This document shows, piece after piece, positions 52,490 to 61,373 of a stretch of DNA of 64,000 nt. The stretch lies in the NCBI RefSeq assembly GCF_042685265.1, contig NZ_JBHUMX010000036.1, one strand, 5' to 3'. Made by a program: the position numbers and the translations under genes. This DNA is from Oceanobacillus_B kapialis (GTDB taxonomy: Bacteria; Bacillota; Bacilli; Bacillales; Amphibacillaceae). Below the pieces are notes generated by a model. The model was not told the origin of the DNA. It searched no databases and saw only the letters and a list, made by a program, of their open reading frames with translations. The stretch's first letter is position 1. Each line of letters begins with the position of its first letter.

Positions 52490-53773
52490 TTAAAATATTC
52501 CCATGGAGGCAAACAAAATTGCTATTGCAACAGAGATTACCGGTATTAAAACAGCGACAACAAATATATCTTTATAGCTATCCTTGTGGGAAAGACCTGT
52601 AATCGTCAGAAGCGTTAAGACAGCCCCGTTATGTGGTAGAGCATCTAATCCACCAGAGGAAAGAGATGCGATTCGGTGGAACGCTTCAGGTGATATGCCA
52701 CTATTCATCGCAATATCATAGTATTTAGAGCCTAATGCTTCCAAAGCAATTCCCATGCCGCCTGAAGCTGAGCCTGTCGCACCCGCCAATATATTTACGG
52801 CCACTGCTTCAGAAATGAGTGGGTTCCCCTTTATCCCCATTAACATTTCCGTTAATTTATCAAACCCAGGAACCACCTTTACAACCGTTCCGAATCCTAC
52901 TGCGGCACTCGTGTTAATAATTGCGGTTACAGATCCGACCGCTCCTCCATTAATTGCTTTTACAAAGCCTTTAATTTTATGCACATTTAAAACCATTATA
53001 AGAACAATCCCTGATAGTAACGCAACGACAATATCCCATTCAAGTATATTTAATGTAATAAGTACGGAGAGCAAAGGCAACAAGGAAAGTAAAAAGTTTG
53101 GCATACTCCCTTCCTCTTCTGTTTTATTTTTTTCCTTTGGTTCTGTAAAGGTTTCCCCTTTATCGGTTAATTTCTTCTCTCTCCACCGTAAGTAAAAATA
53201 GCCTCCTCCAGCCATTACGATCGTACCAATGATCCCCATAATGGGTGCAGCCATGGGATCTGTATGAAAATAATCCATCGGAATCAAATTCTGAATTTGC
53301 GGTGTTCCTGGTACCGCTGTCATCGTGAATGTGAATGCACCAAGTGCAACAGTAGCCGGGATGAGTCTTCTACTAATATTAGCCTCCCGAAATAAGGTCA
53401 ATGCAAGTGGATAAACAGCAAAGACGACAACAAATAAACTTACCCCACCATAGGTTAATACGGCTGCTGATACTAAAACCCCAAGGATTGCTCGTTTTGT
53501 ACCGATCACCTTCGTTAATGCTACTGCCACTGATCTAGCCATGCCTGTGTTTTCCATTAGCTTTCCAAATATCGCCCCTAGCATAAAAACAGGAAACCAA
53601 GCTTTCGCAAAATCTACAAATCCACCCATGTACGTATCGGTATATGCATCCAACAAATCGAGGCCACCTGTTAAAGCCACCACCCCTGCAGCAATAGGCG
53701 CCACCCAAATAATAGACCAACCAAGATACGCTAATGCCATTAACACCATTAAACCAAGTATAATACCAAACAT
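52490..53773 (-). CDS. GntP-family permease, probably for 3-hydroxybutyrate
   Basis: This 427-residue protein has about 12 hydrophobic helices and belongs to the GntP/YxjC family, as shown by GGVSLFVVVFAVYPLALTLF near 115 and GATGSASGGMGIALEALG near 325. It is 79 bases after the 3-hydroxybutyrate dehydrogenase gene and shares its sigma-54 promoter, so 3-hydroxybutyrate is the likely substrate, although other short hydroxy acids are possible. Confidence 0.8.
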   Translation of the reverse strand: MFGIILGLMVLMALAYLGWSIIWVAPIAAGVVALTGGLDLLDAYTDTYMGGFVDFAKAWFPVFMLGAIFGKLMENTGMARSVAVALTKVIGTKRAILGVLVSAAVLTYGGVSLFVVVFAVYPLALTLFREANISRRLIPATVALGAFTFTMTAVPGTPQIQNLIPMDYFHTDPMAAPIMGIIGTIVMAGGGYFYLRWREKKLTDKGETFTEPKEKNKTEEEGSMPNFLLSLLPLLSVLITLNILEWDIVVALLSGIVLIMVLNVHKIKGFVKAINGGAVGSVTAIINTSAAVGFGTVVKVVPGFDKLTEMLMGIKGNPLISEAVAVNILAGATGSASGGMGIALEALGSKYYDIAMNSGISPEAFHRIASLSSGGLDALPHNGAVLTLLTITGLSHKDSYKDIFVVAVLIPVISVAIAILFASMGIF

Positions 53774-53852
53774 AAAACTCCTCCTCTACCCTGCCCCAGA
53801 TTTTATACAATCTTGTAGCCTTGCCCACTACGTATCTAGTATTTCCGCCACT

Positions 53853-54629
53853 TTATTGTGCTGTATAACCTCCATCAAGCACAATTGCTTGGCCTGTTAC
53901 CCCTTTTGCCTTATCACTTGCCAAGAACATTGCATAGTCGGATATTTCCTGAACCTCTAGTAGTCTCTTTTGTGGAACTAACGGATATAAAACCTCCTCC
54001 AGTACTTTCTCTACAGGAACATTGCGGTTTTTTGCCAGATCTTCAAATTGCCCGCGGACAAGTGGTGTATCCACATATCCTGGACACATGGCATTTACGG
54101 TGATTCCATCTGCCGCCCCTTCTAGAGCAGCAACTTTGGTTAAGCCAATAACCCCGTGCTTCGCGCTATTGTATGCTGCTTTACCTGCAAAGCCAATCAA
54201 GCCGTTGATCGACGCCATATTTATAATTCGTCCTGATTGTTGCTTCTTCATAATCGGGAATACATGCTTTGTTGCCATAAACGGGGCAACAAGCATGACT
54301 TTTGTGATAAACTCGAATTTTTCTGTTGGAAATTCTTCTAATGCTGCCACATGCTGTAGACCCGCATTATTGATTAAAACATCTAATCTGCCATACCGTT
54401 CTACTGTTTCATCAATTGTACGTTGCAATTCCGCTTCATTCGTGACATCACACTTCAATCCAATGCATTCAAAGCCCTGGTTTACTAATTCTTTGGTAAC
54501 TTCGTCTACTTTCGTTTTATTAATATCTGTGAAGGCAACCTTTGCCCCCTGCTTTGCAAACTCCACACCTATTTCGTACCCAATTCCACTTGCCGCCCCG
54601 GTTATAAAAACCACTTTGTTTTCTACCAT
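53853..54629 (-). CDS. D-3-hydroxybutyrate dehydrogenase
   Basis: A 258-residue SDR enzyme with TGAASGIGYEIGVEFA (NAD site), NNAGLQHVAALEEFP near 90, NMASINGLIGFAGKAAYNSAKHG (Ser-Tyr-Lys, near 140-158) and PGYVDTPLV. The QHVAALEEFPTEKF stretch is typical of 3-hydroxybutyrate dehydrogenases, which oxidise it to acetoacetate. It follows a -24/-12 promoter and precedes the permease gene, as in yxjC-yxjF of B. subtilis, though without scoAB. Confidence 0.88.
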   Translation of the reverse strand: MVENKVVFITGAASGIGYEIGVEFAKQGAKVAFTDINKTKVDEVTKELVNQGFECIGLKCDVTNEAELQRTIDETVERYGRLDVLINNAGLQHVAALEEFPTEKFEFITKVMLVAPFMATKHVFPIMKKQQSGRIINMASINGLIGFAGKAAYNSAKHGVIGLTKVAALEGAADGITVNAMCPGYVDTPLVRGQFEDLAKNRNVPVEKVLEEVLYPLVPQKRLLEVQEISDYAMFLASDKAKGVTGQAIVLDGGYTAQ

Positions 54630-54695
54630 TTAAATTCCTCCCAATTCGTAATAAGTGGTGACACTCTTTCAGCTAAAAAATCCCACACCTACAAC

Positions 54696-54713
54696 ATGCA
54701 AAAAACATGCCAA
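54696..54713 (-). promoter_or_regulatory. Sigma-54 promoter (-24/-12) of the hydroxybutyrate operon
   Basis: The minus strand reads TTGGCATGTTTTTTGCAT, matching TGGCAC.....TTGCA with one change and exact GG-GC spacing. It is about 67 bases upstream of the dehydrogenase start. Confidence 0.85.
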
Positions 54714-54786
54714 CTTTTCTTAATGCTTGAAACCCTTATGCTACGGTCTTTTCAATTTGCAGCATGTATATCTTGTTCCACATTCA

Positions 54787-54867
54787 CGGAAACCATAGCT
54801 CGCCATTTATGTAAGCCCTTTCATTATCATGCAAATAAAAAAATCCACATTACCGGAAATGTTTCCG
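54787..54867 (-). promoter_or_regulatory. Upstream activator sites for the sigma-54 activator
   Basis: A perfect 14-bp dyad CGGAAATGTTTCCG lies at 54854-54867, and a related half-site CGGAAACC at 54787-54794, 75-170 bases upstream of the -24. These are the expected positions of enhancer sites for the activator encoded next to them. The link is inferred. Confidence 0.6.
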
Positions 54868-54882
54868 ATTTAATGGAATTTT

Positions 54883-56244
54883 TTATAGGTTATATTTTTT
54901 CACTTTTTCATAAAAGCTAGACTTCCCAATTTGAAGTGCGTTTGCTGCTTGCATTTTATCGCCATCGTACTTTTTCAAGGCATTTTGGATTGCTTGTTTT
55001 TCTGTATGTTCTATCATGTCCTTTAGCTTTTCGCTTTGGTGCATGGAAGCATTGCCTAGCAAATGATCTGGTAGATCGTCAGAAGCAATTATTTCCTTGT
55101 TTGTCAGATGAACGGCAGACTCAATAACATTTTCTAGCTCTCTAATATTTCCAGGCCACTCGTAATGCATAAAATGCTCTAAAACCTCGGTTGAAAAATC
55201 TGTTACCCTTTTTCCCGATCGTTTGGATACTTTATCTAAAATAAACTTGGCTAGTATTCTTATATCCTCTTTCCTTTCCCTGAGTGGAGGAATTTCTAAC
55301 CGAATTACATTCAAGCGATAAAACAAATCTTCCCGAAAGCGATTATCTGCTATCATTTTTTCTAAAGATTGGTTTGTAGCAGATATTATGCGCACGTCAA
55401 CTTTCCTGGGCTTTGTCGCACCAATTGCTTCTATCTCGCCCTCTTGCAAAGCTCGCAGAATCTTTACTTGCGCCCCTAATGGCATATCTCCAATTTCATC
55501 AAGAAATAAGGTACCACCATCAGCTAATTGAAACTTCCCTAACTTGCCACCTTTTCTTGCATCTGTAAAAGCCCCTTCTTCATACCCAAAAAGCTCAGAT
55601 TCTAATAAATTCTCTGGGATGGCAGCACAATTCACCTTTATAAAAGGTTTGTTATTACGTTCACTCAAGTGATGGATACTATGGGCAAACAGTTCCTTGC
55701 CTGTGCCGCTCTCTCCTGTAAGCATAATCGAAACATCACCCGGAGCGACTTTTTTAATTTTATTCTTTATTATATTTAAGGAAGAGGAGCTTCCTACAAT
55801 ATCATGCAGGGAATACGTATTACCGTACTGATTTCGCAACTGGTTCCGATAATGCTCCAGTTCCAGCAAAAGATCCTTTATATGACTATTCATTTTTAAC
55901 CATTCTTCTGTGTCACGGTAAAGTACGGTACCAACCGCTCCAATCACCTTTCCCTCTGAGCGCACGGGGATTCTATTCGCTATCATATGATTCCCTCGGA
56001 TGTATTGAAGATCGGCAATTTCCTCTTTTCCGCTTTTGGCAACGATATGCATTCTCGTGTTTTCAATGATTTCTGTGACATGTACACCAATAGCTTCTTC
56101 CTTTTTAACGTCAAGAAACTCGCAGTAGCTATTATTTAAGTAAGTGATCAGTCCCTCACGATCTACAACAACTAAGCAATGATATGCATTTTCGCAAACG
56201 GTTTCAAAAATTTCCTCCTTATAATCTTCCTTAAAAGGCAGCAT
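54883..56244 (-). CDS. Sigma-54-dependent activator with PAS domain
   Basis: A 453-residue enhancer-binding protein. An N-terminal PAS domain (about 10-110, with GLITYLNNSYCEFLDVKKEEAIG) probably senses the inducer. The AAA+ domain has GESGTGKELFAHSIH (Walker A), the GAFTDA loop that touches sigma-54, and LFLDEIGDMP (Walker B). The C-terminal Fis-type helix-turn-helix reads KMQAANALQIGKSSFYEKVKKY. It should activate the dehydrogenase-permease promoter downstream. Confidence 0.92.
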   Translation of the reverse strand: MLPFKEDYKEEIFETVCENAYHCLVVVDREGLITYLNNSYCEFLDVKKEEAIGVHVTEIIENTRMHIVAKSGKEEIADLQYIRGNHMIANRIPVRSEGKVIGAVGTVLYRDTEEWLKMNSHIKDLLLELEHYRNQLRNQYGNTYSLHDIVGSSSSLNIIKNKIKKVAPGDVSIMLTGESGTGKELFAHSIHHLSERNNKPFIKVNCAAIPENLLESELFGYEEGAFTDARKGGKLGKFQLADGGTLFLDEIGDMPLGAQVKILRALQEGEIEAIGATKPRKVDVRIISATNQSLEKMIADNRFREDLFYRLNVIRLEIPPLRERKEDIRILAKFILDKVSKRSGKRVTDFSTEVLEHFMHYEWPGNIRELENVIESAVHLTNKEIIASDDLPDHLLGNASMHQSEKLKDMIEHTEKQAIQNALKKYDGDKMQAANALQIGKSSFYEKVKKYNL

Positions 56245-56317
56245 TTTTATCCCCCCTTCTCTTCTAGAAACCAGCTATACTCTATGGCAAACTCTCATAA
56301 ACTAGTACGTCATCAGA

Positions 56318-56908
56318 TTAAAATGTCCTGCCACCAATCCGCTTTAATAAAACTTTTTTCCAGCTATCAGCAAGCGGTTCACATTTTGCTAGCTCGTTTG
56401 CCAACTGGAGATCTCCCTTGTTTTGATGCATGACTTCATTACAGGCGGCAATTGTCCAATTCGGGTGTGGGCGATCAAGTAATACTAAATCCGTCCCGGC
56501 TTGAATCTCCCCTTCCTGTAACACACGAAAATACCAGCCTGTCTTTCCGGTCTTGAGCATGTTTAATGCCATTTTCTTATCTAGGAACCTAGCATCCGAT
56601 TTAGGATGGGATACTTGCAGTACAGTATTTCCGACAGCATAAGTATCGCCAATACAGACCGTTTGCTCCGCCATTTCCAATACAGCCATATCCTCTCCAA
56701 ATTCACCAAAATCAGTAAAAGGCATATCCATTAATTCATTCCAATAGGTGTAGTGCTGAATTGGATAGCAAAAAAGGGCCTTATCTAAATTATCTGTTGC
56801 TTTATTGCCTTCCAACCCCGTTTTCCTGACAAACGTCTTTATTTCAGAATGTGGAGCAAATCTGTATTGGTCCCCAATATATATTTTATGTACATAAGGC
56901 TCCTCCAT
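56318..56908 (-). CDS. MOSC-domain protein
   Basis: A 196-residue protein of the YiiM/YflK type, with GEFGEDMAVLEM near 75 and VCIGDTYAVGNTVLQVSHPKSDARF near 92. MOSC proteins often bind the molybdenum cofactor sulphur through a cysteine in a QPR.PC motif; here that stretch is HPKSDA, so the usual cysteine is missing. It may have another role, e.g. detoxification of N-hydroxylated bases as in YiiM. It is divergent from msrA. Confidence 0.78.
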   Translation of the reverse strand: MEEPYVHKIYIGDQYRFAPHSEIKTFVRKTGLEGNKATDNLDKALFCYPIQHYTYWNELMDMPFTDFGEFGEDMAVLEMAEQTVCIGDTYAVGNTVLQVSHPKSDARFLDKKMALNMLKTGKTGWYFRVLQEGEIQAGTDLVLLDRPHPNWTIAACNEVMHQNKGDLQLANELAKCEPLADSWKKVLLKRIGGRTF

Positions 56909-57003
56909 TATCTCACCTGCTTCATGTATGATATAGTATCTTTATTCTATAATGAAAAATAATGTATCAAAAGTATAACATAGACAAACTGGAGGAATAT
57001 AAA

Positions 57004-57528
57004 ATGGCTGAATATAAGAAAGCAATTTTTGCTGGTGGATGTTTCTGGTGTATGGTGAAACCATTCGATCAGTGGGACGGAGTACAACAAGTCATTTCAG
57101 GTTACACAGGCGGGCATGTAGAGAACCCCACCTATGAGCAAGTAAAAGCTGGCGACACTGGGCATTACGAAGCAGTCGAAATCACATACAATCCTGAGAT
57201 AATCTCTTATCCTGAAATACTAGAATTATACTGGCATCAAATCGACCCTACCGATGACGGCGGGCAATTTCAAGACCGTGGTGATTCTTATCGCGCAGCT
57301 ATTTTTTATAGTGATGAAGCACAGCAGGAAGCCGCTGAACTTTCCAAACAAAAGCTTGCAGCAAGTGGTCGCTTTACTAAACCAATCGTGACACAGATTT
57401 TACCTGCAGCTACATTCTACCCCGCCGAGGAGTACCATCAGGACTTTTATAAGAAAAATGAGCAAGAATATAAGGAAGATCGGGCAAAATCAGGTAGGGA
57501 TGAATTTATTGAAGAGAACTGGAAATAA
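57004..57528 (+). CDS. msrA: Peptide methionine (S)-sulfoxide reductase
   Basis: MsrA (174 aa) repairs methionine-S-sulfoxide in proteins. The catalytic GGCFWCMVKPF (cysteine near 12) and the GHYEAVEI and YHQDFY segments are present. ATG 57004 lies after GGAGG; the upstream in-frame ATG (56962) has no ribosome site. The domain is MsrA only, without an MsrB fusion. Confidence 0.95.
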   Translation: MAEYKKAIFAGGCFWCMVKPFDQWDGVQQVISGYTGGHVENPTYEQVKAGDTGHYEAVEITYNPEIISYPEILELYWHQIDPTDDGGQFQDRGDSYRAAIFYSDEAQQEAAELSKQKLAASGRFTKPIVTQILPAATFYPAEEYHQDFYKKNEQEYKEDRAKSGRDEFIEENWK

Positions 57529-57658
57529 TTCCATCCTTTTATATGGAAGGGTCTAAGTGGTCACCGCTCTTTTTAAATAGCTAAGTTCTATCTATCACTC
57601 ATCGCGAGATAGTAGTATAATAGCCTTTGTATATTTTTTTAGATTAGGAGCGGATGTT

Positions 57659-58834
57659 TTGTTCAATCGTGATTCTCTAACACCATTAAAAATGCTTTTA
57701 TTTAGCTTCCATGCGACGAATACAATCATTCTTAGTTATCTACCTTTGTATTTAAAATATAAGGGGTTAAATGGGACAGAAATAGGATGGGTGCTAGCCG
57801 TCGGGCCACTTGCATCCATCTTTGCCCAACCGTTTTGGGGATATATGAGTGATAAATTTAAAACCGTCAAACGAATAATTCAAATATGTGTTGTGGGCCT
57901 TCTGGTTACAAGCGTTATCTTTTTCCAAATGAATACTTTACTGGCGATCATCCTAATGGGCGCTATTTTCTACTTTTTTGTAACGCCTATTGGGGCATTG
58001 GGAGATAGTTTAGCCCAGAGGCGTGCAGAGCATTTCGGTGTTTCATTTGGTGCCATTCGCTGGTGGGGATCGGTAGGATTTGCCACTTCTTCTTTAATCA
58101 TCGGAGAAGTTCTTACAAGAGTAGGAATTGAATACATGATTATTCCATTTCTATGCTTCGGGGTCCTTGCCTTAATTGTTACCTTTTGGCTTACGGATGT
58201 TAAAGTCGACTCGGAACCTGTTAAATTAAAAGATGTAAGTGCTATTATTAAAAATAAGTCGTTTGTTATCTTCTTGTTCCTTATTTTGTTTTTAACCATT
58301 ACACATCGAGCAAATGACAGTTATATTGGCCTTTATATTTCACAGCTTGGCGGGAGTGAAGGATTGGTCGGCTTTGCTTGGTTTACCGGAGTATTAACAG
58401 AAGCGCTTGTGTTTGCTACAGCGGGTTTTTGGTTCCGAAAATTTCATCCACTTGTGTTCATAATAGTTGCTGGTGCTATTTACAGCGTCAGATGGTTTAT
58501 TTACGCGTCTGTTGATAACCCGCTTCATATTATTGGATTGCAATTTCTACATGGGTTAACGTTCGGTGTTTTCTATCTTGCAGCGTTTAATTATGTTTCG
58601 AGACTTATCCCAAGGCTATTACAATCAACTGGCCATCTGGTCTTTTTTGCGACTTTCTTTGGTGTATCAGGAATTGTCGGATCATTAGTGGGAGGTTCCA
58701 TTATTGATTCGCTTGGAGGCGAAACGTTGTACTTGGGAATGGGGATTCTAGCAACAATGGGAACGATCTTAATTACCCTTTATCATCTGTTACCATTTGG
58801 AAAAGAAGCATATGTGCATCAACGAGATCGTTAA
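57659..58834 (+). CDS. MFS transporter (LacY/PPP-like family)
   Basis: A 391-residue membrane protein with about 12 helices and the MFS loop GYMSDKFKTVKRI (near 62). The N-terminal TIILSYLPLYLKYKGLNGTEIGWVLAVGPLAS pattern resembles the MFS_1_like group of nucleoside and phenylpropionate carriers. The start is TTG, eight bases after AGGAG. The substrate is unknown. It shares a bidirectional terminator with pbuG. Confidence 0.82.
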   Translation: MFNRDSLTPLKMLLFSFHATNTIILSYLPLYLKYKGLNGTEIGWVLAVGPLASIFAQPFWGYMSDKFKTVKRIIQICVVGLLVTSVIFFQMNTLLAIILMGAIFYFFVTPIGALGDSLAQRRAEHFGVSFGAIRWWGSVGFATSSLIIGEVLTRVGIEYMIIPFLCFGVLALIVTFWLTDVKVDSEPVKLKDVSAIIKNKSFVIFLFLILFLTITHRANDSYIGLYISQLGGSEGLVGFAWFTGVLTEALVFATAGFWFRKFHPLVFIIVAGAIYSVRWFIYASVDNPLHIIGLQFLHGLTFGVFYLAAFNYVSRLIPRLLQSTGHLVFFATFFGVSGIVGSLVGGSIIDSLGGETLYLGMGILATMGTILITLYHLLPFGKEAYVHQRDR

Positions 58835-58836
58835 AA

Positions 58837-58868
58837 AAGGCTGGAGCAATTGCTCCAGCCTTTTTTCT
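58837..58868. terminator. Bidirectional terminator between the MFS gene and pbuG
   Basis: A perfect 12-bp stem (58837-58848 with 58851-58862) with a two-base loop is flanked by A and T runs, right after the MFS stop codon and before the pbuG stop. Confidence 0.9.
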
Positions 58869-58879
58869 ACCTATTAAAA

Positions 58880-60214
58880 CTAACTTAAAAAGATAAAGTA
58901 CAGTACAAAGATGACAAATAATAGATACATAATCGGGTGTATTTCTTTACCGCGCCCTTTTAACAGCATGGTGATTGGATAGAAGATAAATCCAATGGCA
59001 ATTCCTGTTGCGATGCTATAAGTTAATGGCATTGTGACAACAGTTAAGAATGCTGGTACGGCAATTTCGAATTGGTCCCACTCAATATCTTTCAGAGAAG
59101 CTGCCATCAAAACACCGACAATAATAAGCGCAGGGGCTGTTACTTCATTTGTGACGATACTTAAAAGTGGTGAGAAGAACAATGCTAATAAGAAGAATCC
59201 AGCTGTGACCACAGCGGTAAATCCTGAACGTCCACCTGCTCCTACCCCTGCAGTAGATTCTACATAAGAGGTTGTAGTAGATGTTCCAAGTGATGCCCCA
59301 ACAACCGTTGCTGCAGAATCTGCAAACAATGCTTTACCAGCACGCGGAAGTTTATTGTCCTTCATCAATCCAGCCTGTGTGGCTACTGCTACAAGCGTAC
59401 CTGCAGTATCAAAGAAATCAACAAATAAGAATGTTAAGATGACGACAAGCATTTCAAGTGTGAAAATATCACCGAAATGTGAGAATGCTTGACCAAAAGT
59501 TGGTGCAAGACTAGGTACTTCCCCAACAATTCCACCTAATCCCTGTGGTGGAGAGATTAATCCAACGATCATGCCGACAATAGCCGTAATAACCATTCCA
59601 TAAAAAATACCGCCTTTAAACCCTAATGCAAGTAAAATTACAGAGATTATAATACCAAATACAGCAAGCAATACAGTTGGCGAAGTTAAATCACCAAGTG
59701 CTAGCAATGTAGCATCATCTCCAACGATGATGTTGGCATTCTGAAATCCCACAAACGCAATGAATAAACCAATACCTGCACCCACAGCCATTTTCAAGTT
59801 GGCCGGAATTGCGTTAATAATTTTTTCCCTTAGGCCCGTTAATGTTAAAACGATAAAAATAAGTCCAGAAGCTAACACACCTGAAAGAGCTGTTTCCCAA
59901 GGAATGCCCGATCCTAATACAACCGTATATGCGAAAAAGGCATTTATTCCCATTCCCGGTGCAAGGCCAATTGGATATCTCGCGATAATTCCCATAAACA
60001 ATGTACCAACTGCAGCGGCAATCGCAGTTGCTGTAAAGATTGCCCCTTGATCCATTCTGGTAACACCTTCAGGTAATTGATCGATACCTTCTAACGAAAG
60101 TGTTGACGGGTTAACAAATAAAATGTAAGCCATAGCCAAGAAAGTGGTAAGCCCGGCCATAAACTCCGTTCTATAATTTGTTCCTAATTCTTCAAAGCGA
60201 AAATACTTTTTCAC
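58880..60214 (-). CDS. pbuG: Guanine/hypoxanthine permease
   Basis: A 444-residue NCS2-family (AzgA subgroup) permease with about 12-14 helices; TEFMAGLTTFLAMAYILFVNP near 16 and the GTSTTTSYVESTAGVGAGGRSGFTAVV stretch near 325 are characteristic. PbuG imports guanine and hypoxanthine by proton symport. Both a guanine riboswitch and PurBoxes precede it, as for pbuG of B. subtilis. Confidence 0.93.
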   Translation of the reverse strand: MKKYFRFEELGTNYRTEFMAGLTTFLAMAYILFVNPSTLSLEGIDQLPEGVTRMDQGAIFTATAIAAAVGTLFMGIIARYPIGLAPGMGINAFFAYTVVLGSGIPWETALSGVLASGLIFIVLTLTGLREKIINAIPANLKMAVGAGIGLFIAFVGFQNANIIVGDDATLLALGDLTSPTVLLAVFGIIISVILLALGFKGGIFYGMVITAIVGMIVGLISPPQGLGGIVGEVPSLAPTFGQAFSHFGDIFTLEMLVVILTFLFVDFFDTAGTLVAVATQAGLMKDNKLPRAGKALFADSAATVVGASLGTSTTTSYVESTAGVGAGGRSGFTAVVTAGFFLLALFFSPLLSIVTNEVTAPALIIVGVLMAASLKDIEWDQFEIAVPAFLTVVTMPLTYSIATGIAIGFIFYPITMLLKGRGKEIHPIMYLLFVIFVLYFIFLS

Positions 60215-60249
60215 GCCTTTTCCTCCTCTTTCCTATCATGCTTAAAATA

Positions 60250-60285
60250 GAAAAACGCGCATGATCAGTGACCAGGCGCGTTTCT
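60250..60285 (-). terminator. Terminator of the pbuG riboswitch
   Basis: ACGCGC and GCGCGT arms (60255-60260 and 60276-60281) with inner pairing run into TTTTTC on the minus strand, 35 bases before the pbuG ATG. The hairpin GCAGAAAAG/CTTTTCTGC (60345-60353 with 60290-60298) lies between it and the aptamer. Confidence 0.8.
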
Positions 60286-60350
60286 AAATGCAGAAAAGAC
60301 GAATAAGGTAGCTAAACGGGTTCTCCCGCAATCTACAATAATGGCTTTTC

Positions 60351-60416
60351 TGCGTAGTCAGATCATTTACGGCGATCTGGTAGAAACTCTGGGCCATATT
60401 CCCTAAATTATACGCA
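60351..60416 (-). ncRNA. Guanine-type purine riboswitch of pbuG
   Basis: P1 arms TGCGTA and TACGCA enclose GGAATATGGCCCAGAGTTTCTACC in two blocks and CCGTAAATG. The specificity nucleotide is C (GACTAC), so it should bind guanine or hypoxanthine. Confidence 0.94.
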
Positions 60417-60436
60417 TATCTATTAATTCCTTATTT

Positions 60437-60465
60437 ATAATACTAGTTAATGTAGCTTAAGTCAA
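60437..60465 (-). promoter_or_regulatory. Sigma-A promoter of pbuG
   Basis: TTGACT (60460-60465), 17-base spacer, TATTAT (60437-60442), placed just upstream of the riboswitch. Confidence 0.8.
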
Positions 60466-60467
60466 CC

Positions 60468-60512
60468 AAAGGCGAACGATATTCTTATTGAAAGCGTTAT
60501 TGTTCGCTTTAC
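60468..60512 (-). promoter_or_regulatory. PurR operator of pbuG (two inverted PurBoxes)
   Basis: AAGGCGAACGAT and ATTGTTCGCTTT lie in opposite orientation with their CGAA cores 30 bases apart, exactly as in the pur operon. Confidence 0.85.
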
Positions 60513-60531
60513 CAAATTATAATAAAAAATC

Positions 60532-61359
60532 TTATTGCATAACCTCTTTCACATACTGGGTGATCTCTTCACTTTGTTTATCAAGGTTTTTAATGTCTTC
60601 CATAAATTCCACCATTACCTGAGACTGGTCATCTGTAGAGGTGGAGATTTCTTCAATACTATGTTTAAGATTACTGATGCTTGTCTGTATTTCAGATAAA
60701 GACTGCCCTATTGTACCAACAGCTTCTTTCGTACCATCAGAAAGTTTGCGAATTTCATCTGCTACCACCCCGAAACCAAGACCTGCTTCCCCAGATCGAG
60801 CTGCTTCAATGGCTGCATTTAAACCTAATAGATTTGTTTCTGTTGAAATACCTTCAATCAACTGAACAACTTTACTAATTTCTTCTGAGTTAGCTGTTGC
60901 GATAGAAGCTTGATCGTTAATATTGTTGCTTGTTGCGGATAGTTCTTCTGCCTGTGCAGCTACATGCTCTACTTTTCCTTGCAGGCTGTTTATAATTCCG
61001 CGAAGCTCTAATAGCTCATTCCCAACTTCCTCTTCTTCCTCGAGTGTCGTACTAATCATCAGGGCTCCGATAATCTCTCCATGTTCATCTTTTAGTGGAG
61101 AAGATGAGCTTTGTATCGCGACACCAACATATTCTTTTGGAATATGTTCGTTTGTTTTTTCTCCAGCTATCGCTTTTAATAGAGCTTGATTTTCCTCTTT
61201 CATAGCAAAGTCACCGGCTCTCACTCCGATGTCATAGCTTTTTGAAGGTGAAAAGTAGACGTAGTTCTCTTTATCTGTTACTGCAATAATTGTATTCTCC
61301 CCGAGTATTTCCTTTAATAAAGGAGCAATACTCACCATCGCTTTAAGTGTTGGATGCAT
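60532..61359 (-). CDS. Soluble methyl-accepting-type chemoreceptor (YfmS-like), copy 1
   Basis: A 275-residue cytoplasmic receptor with no membrane helix. An N-terminal sensory domain (about 1-110) ends in EEIIGALMI, followed by a coiled-coil signalling tail with the hairpin tip LLGLNAAIEAARSGEAGLGFGVVADEIRKL (near 180), which contacts CheA/CheW. It resembles YfmS of B. subtilis. The neighbour at 61374 is a paralogue. Confidence 0.88.
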   Translation of the reverse strand: MHPTLKAMVSIAPLLKEILGENTIIAVTDKENYVYFSPSKSYDIGVRAGDFAMKEENQALLKAIAGEKTNEHIPKEYVGVAIQSSSSPLKDEHGEIIGALMISTTLEEEEEVGNELLELRGIINSLQGKVEHVAAQAEELSATSNNINDQASIATANSEEISKVVQLIEGISTETNLLGLNAAIEAARSGEAGLGFGVVADEIRKLSDGTKEAVGTIGQSLSEIQTSISNLKHSIEEISTSTDDQSQVMVEFMEDIKNLDKQSEEITQYVKEVMQ

Positions 61360-61373
61360 GTGTTTAAATCTCC

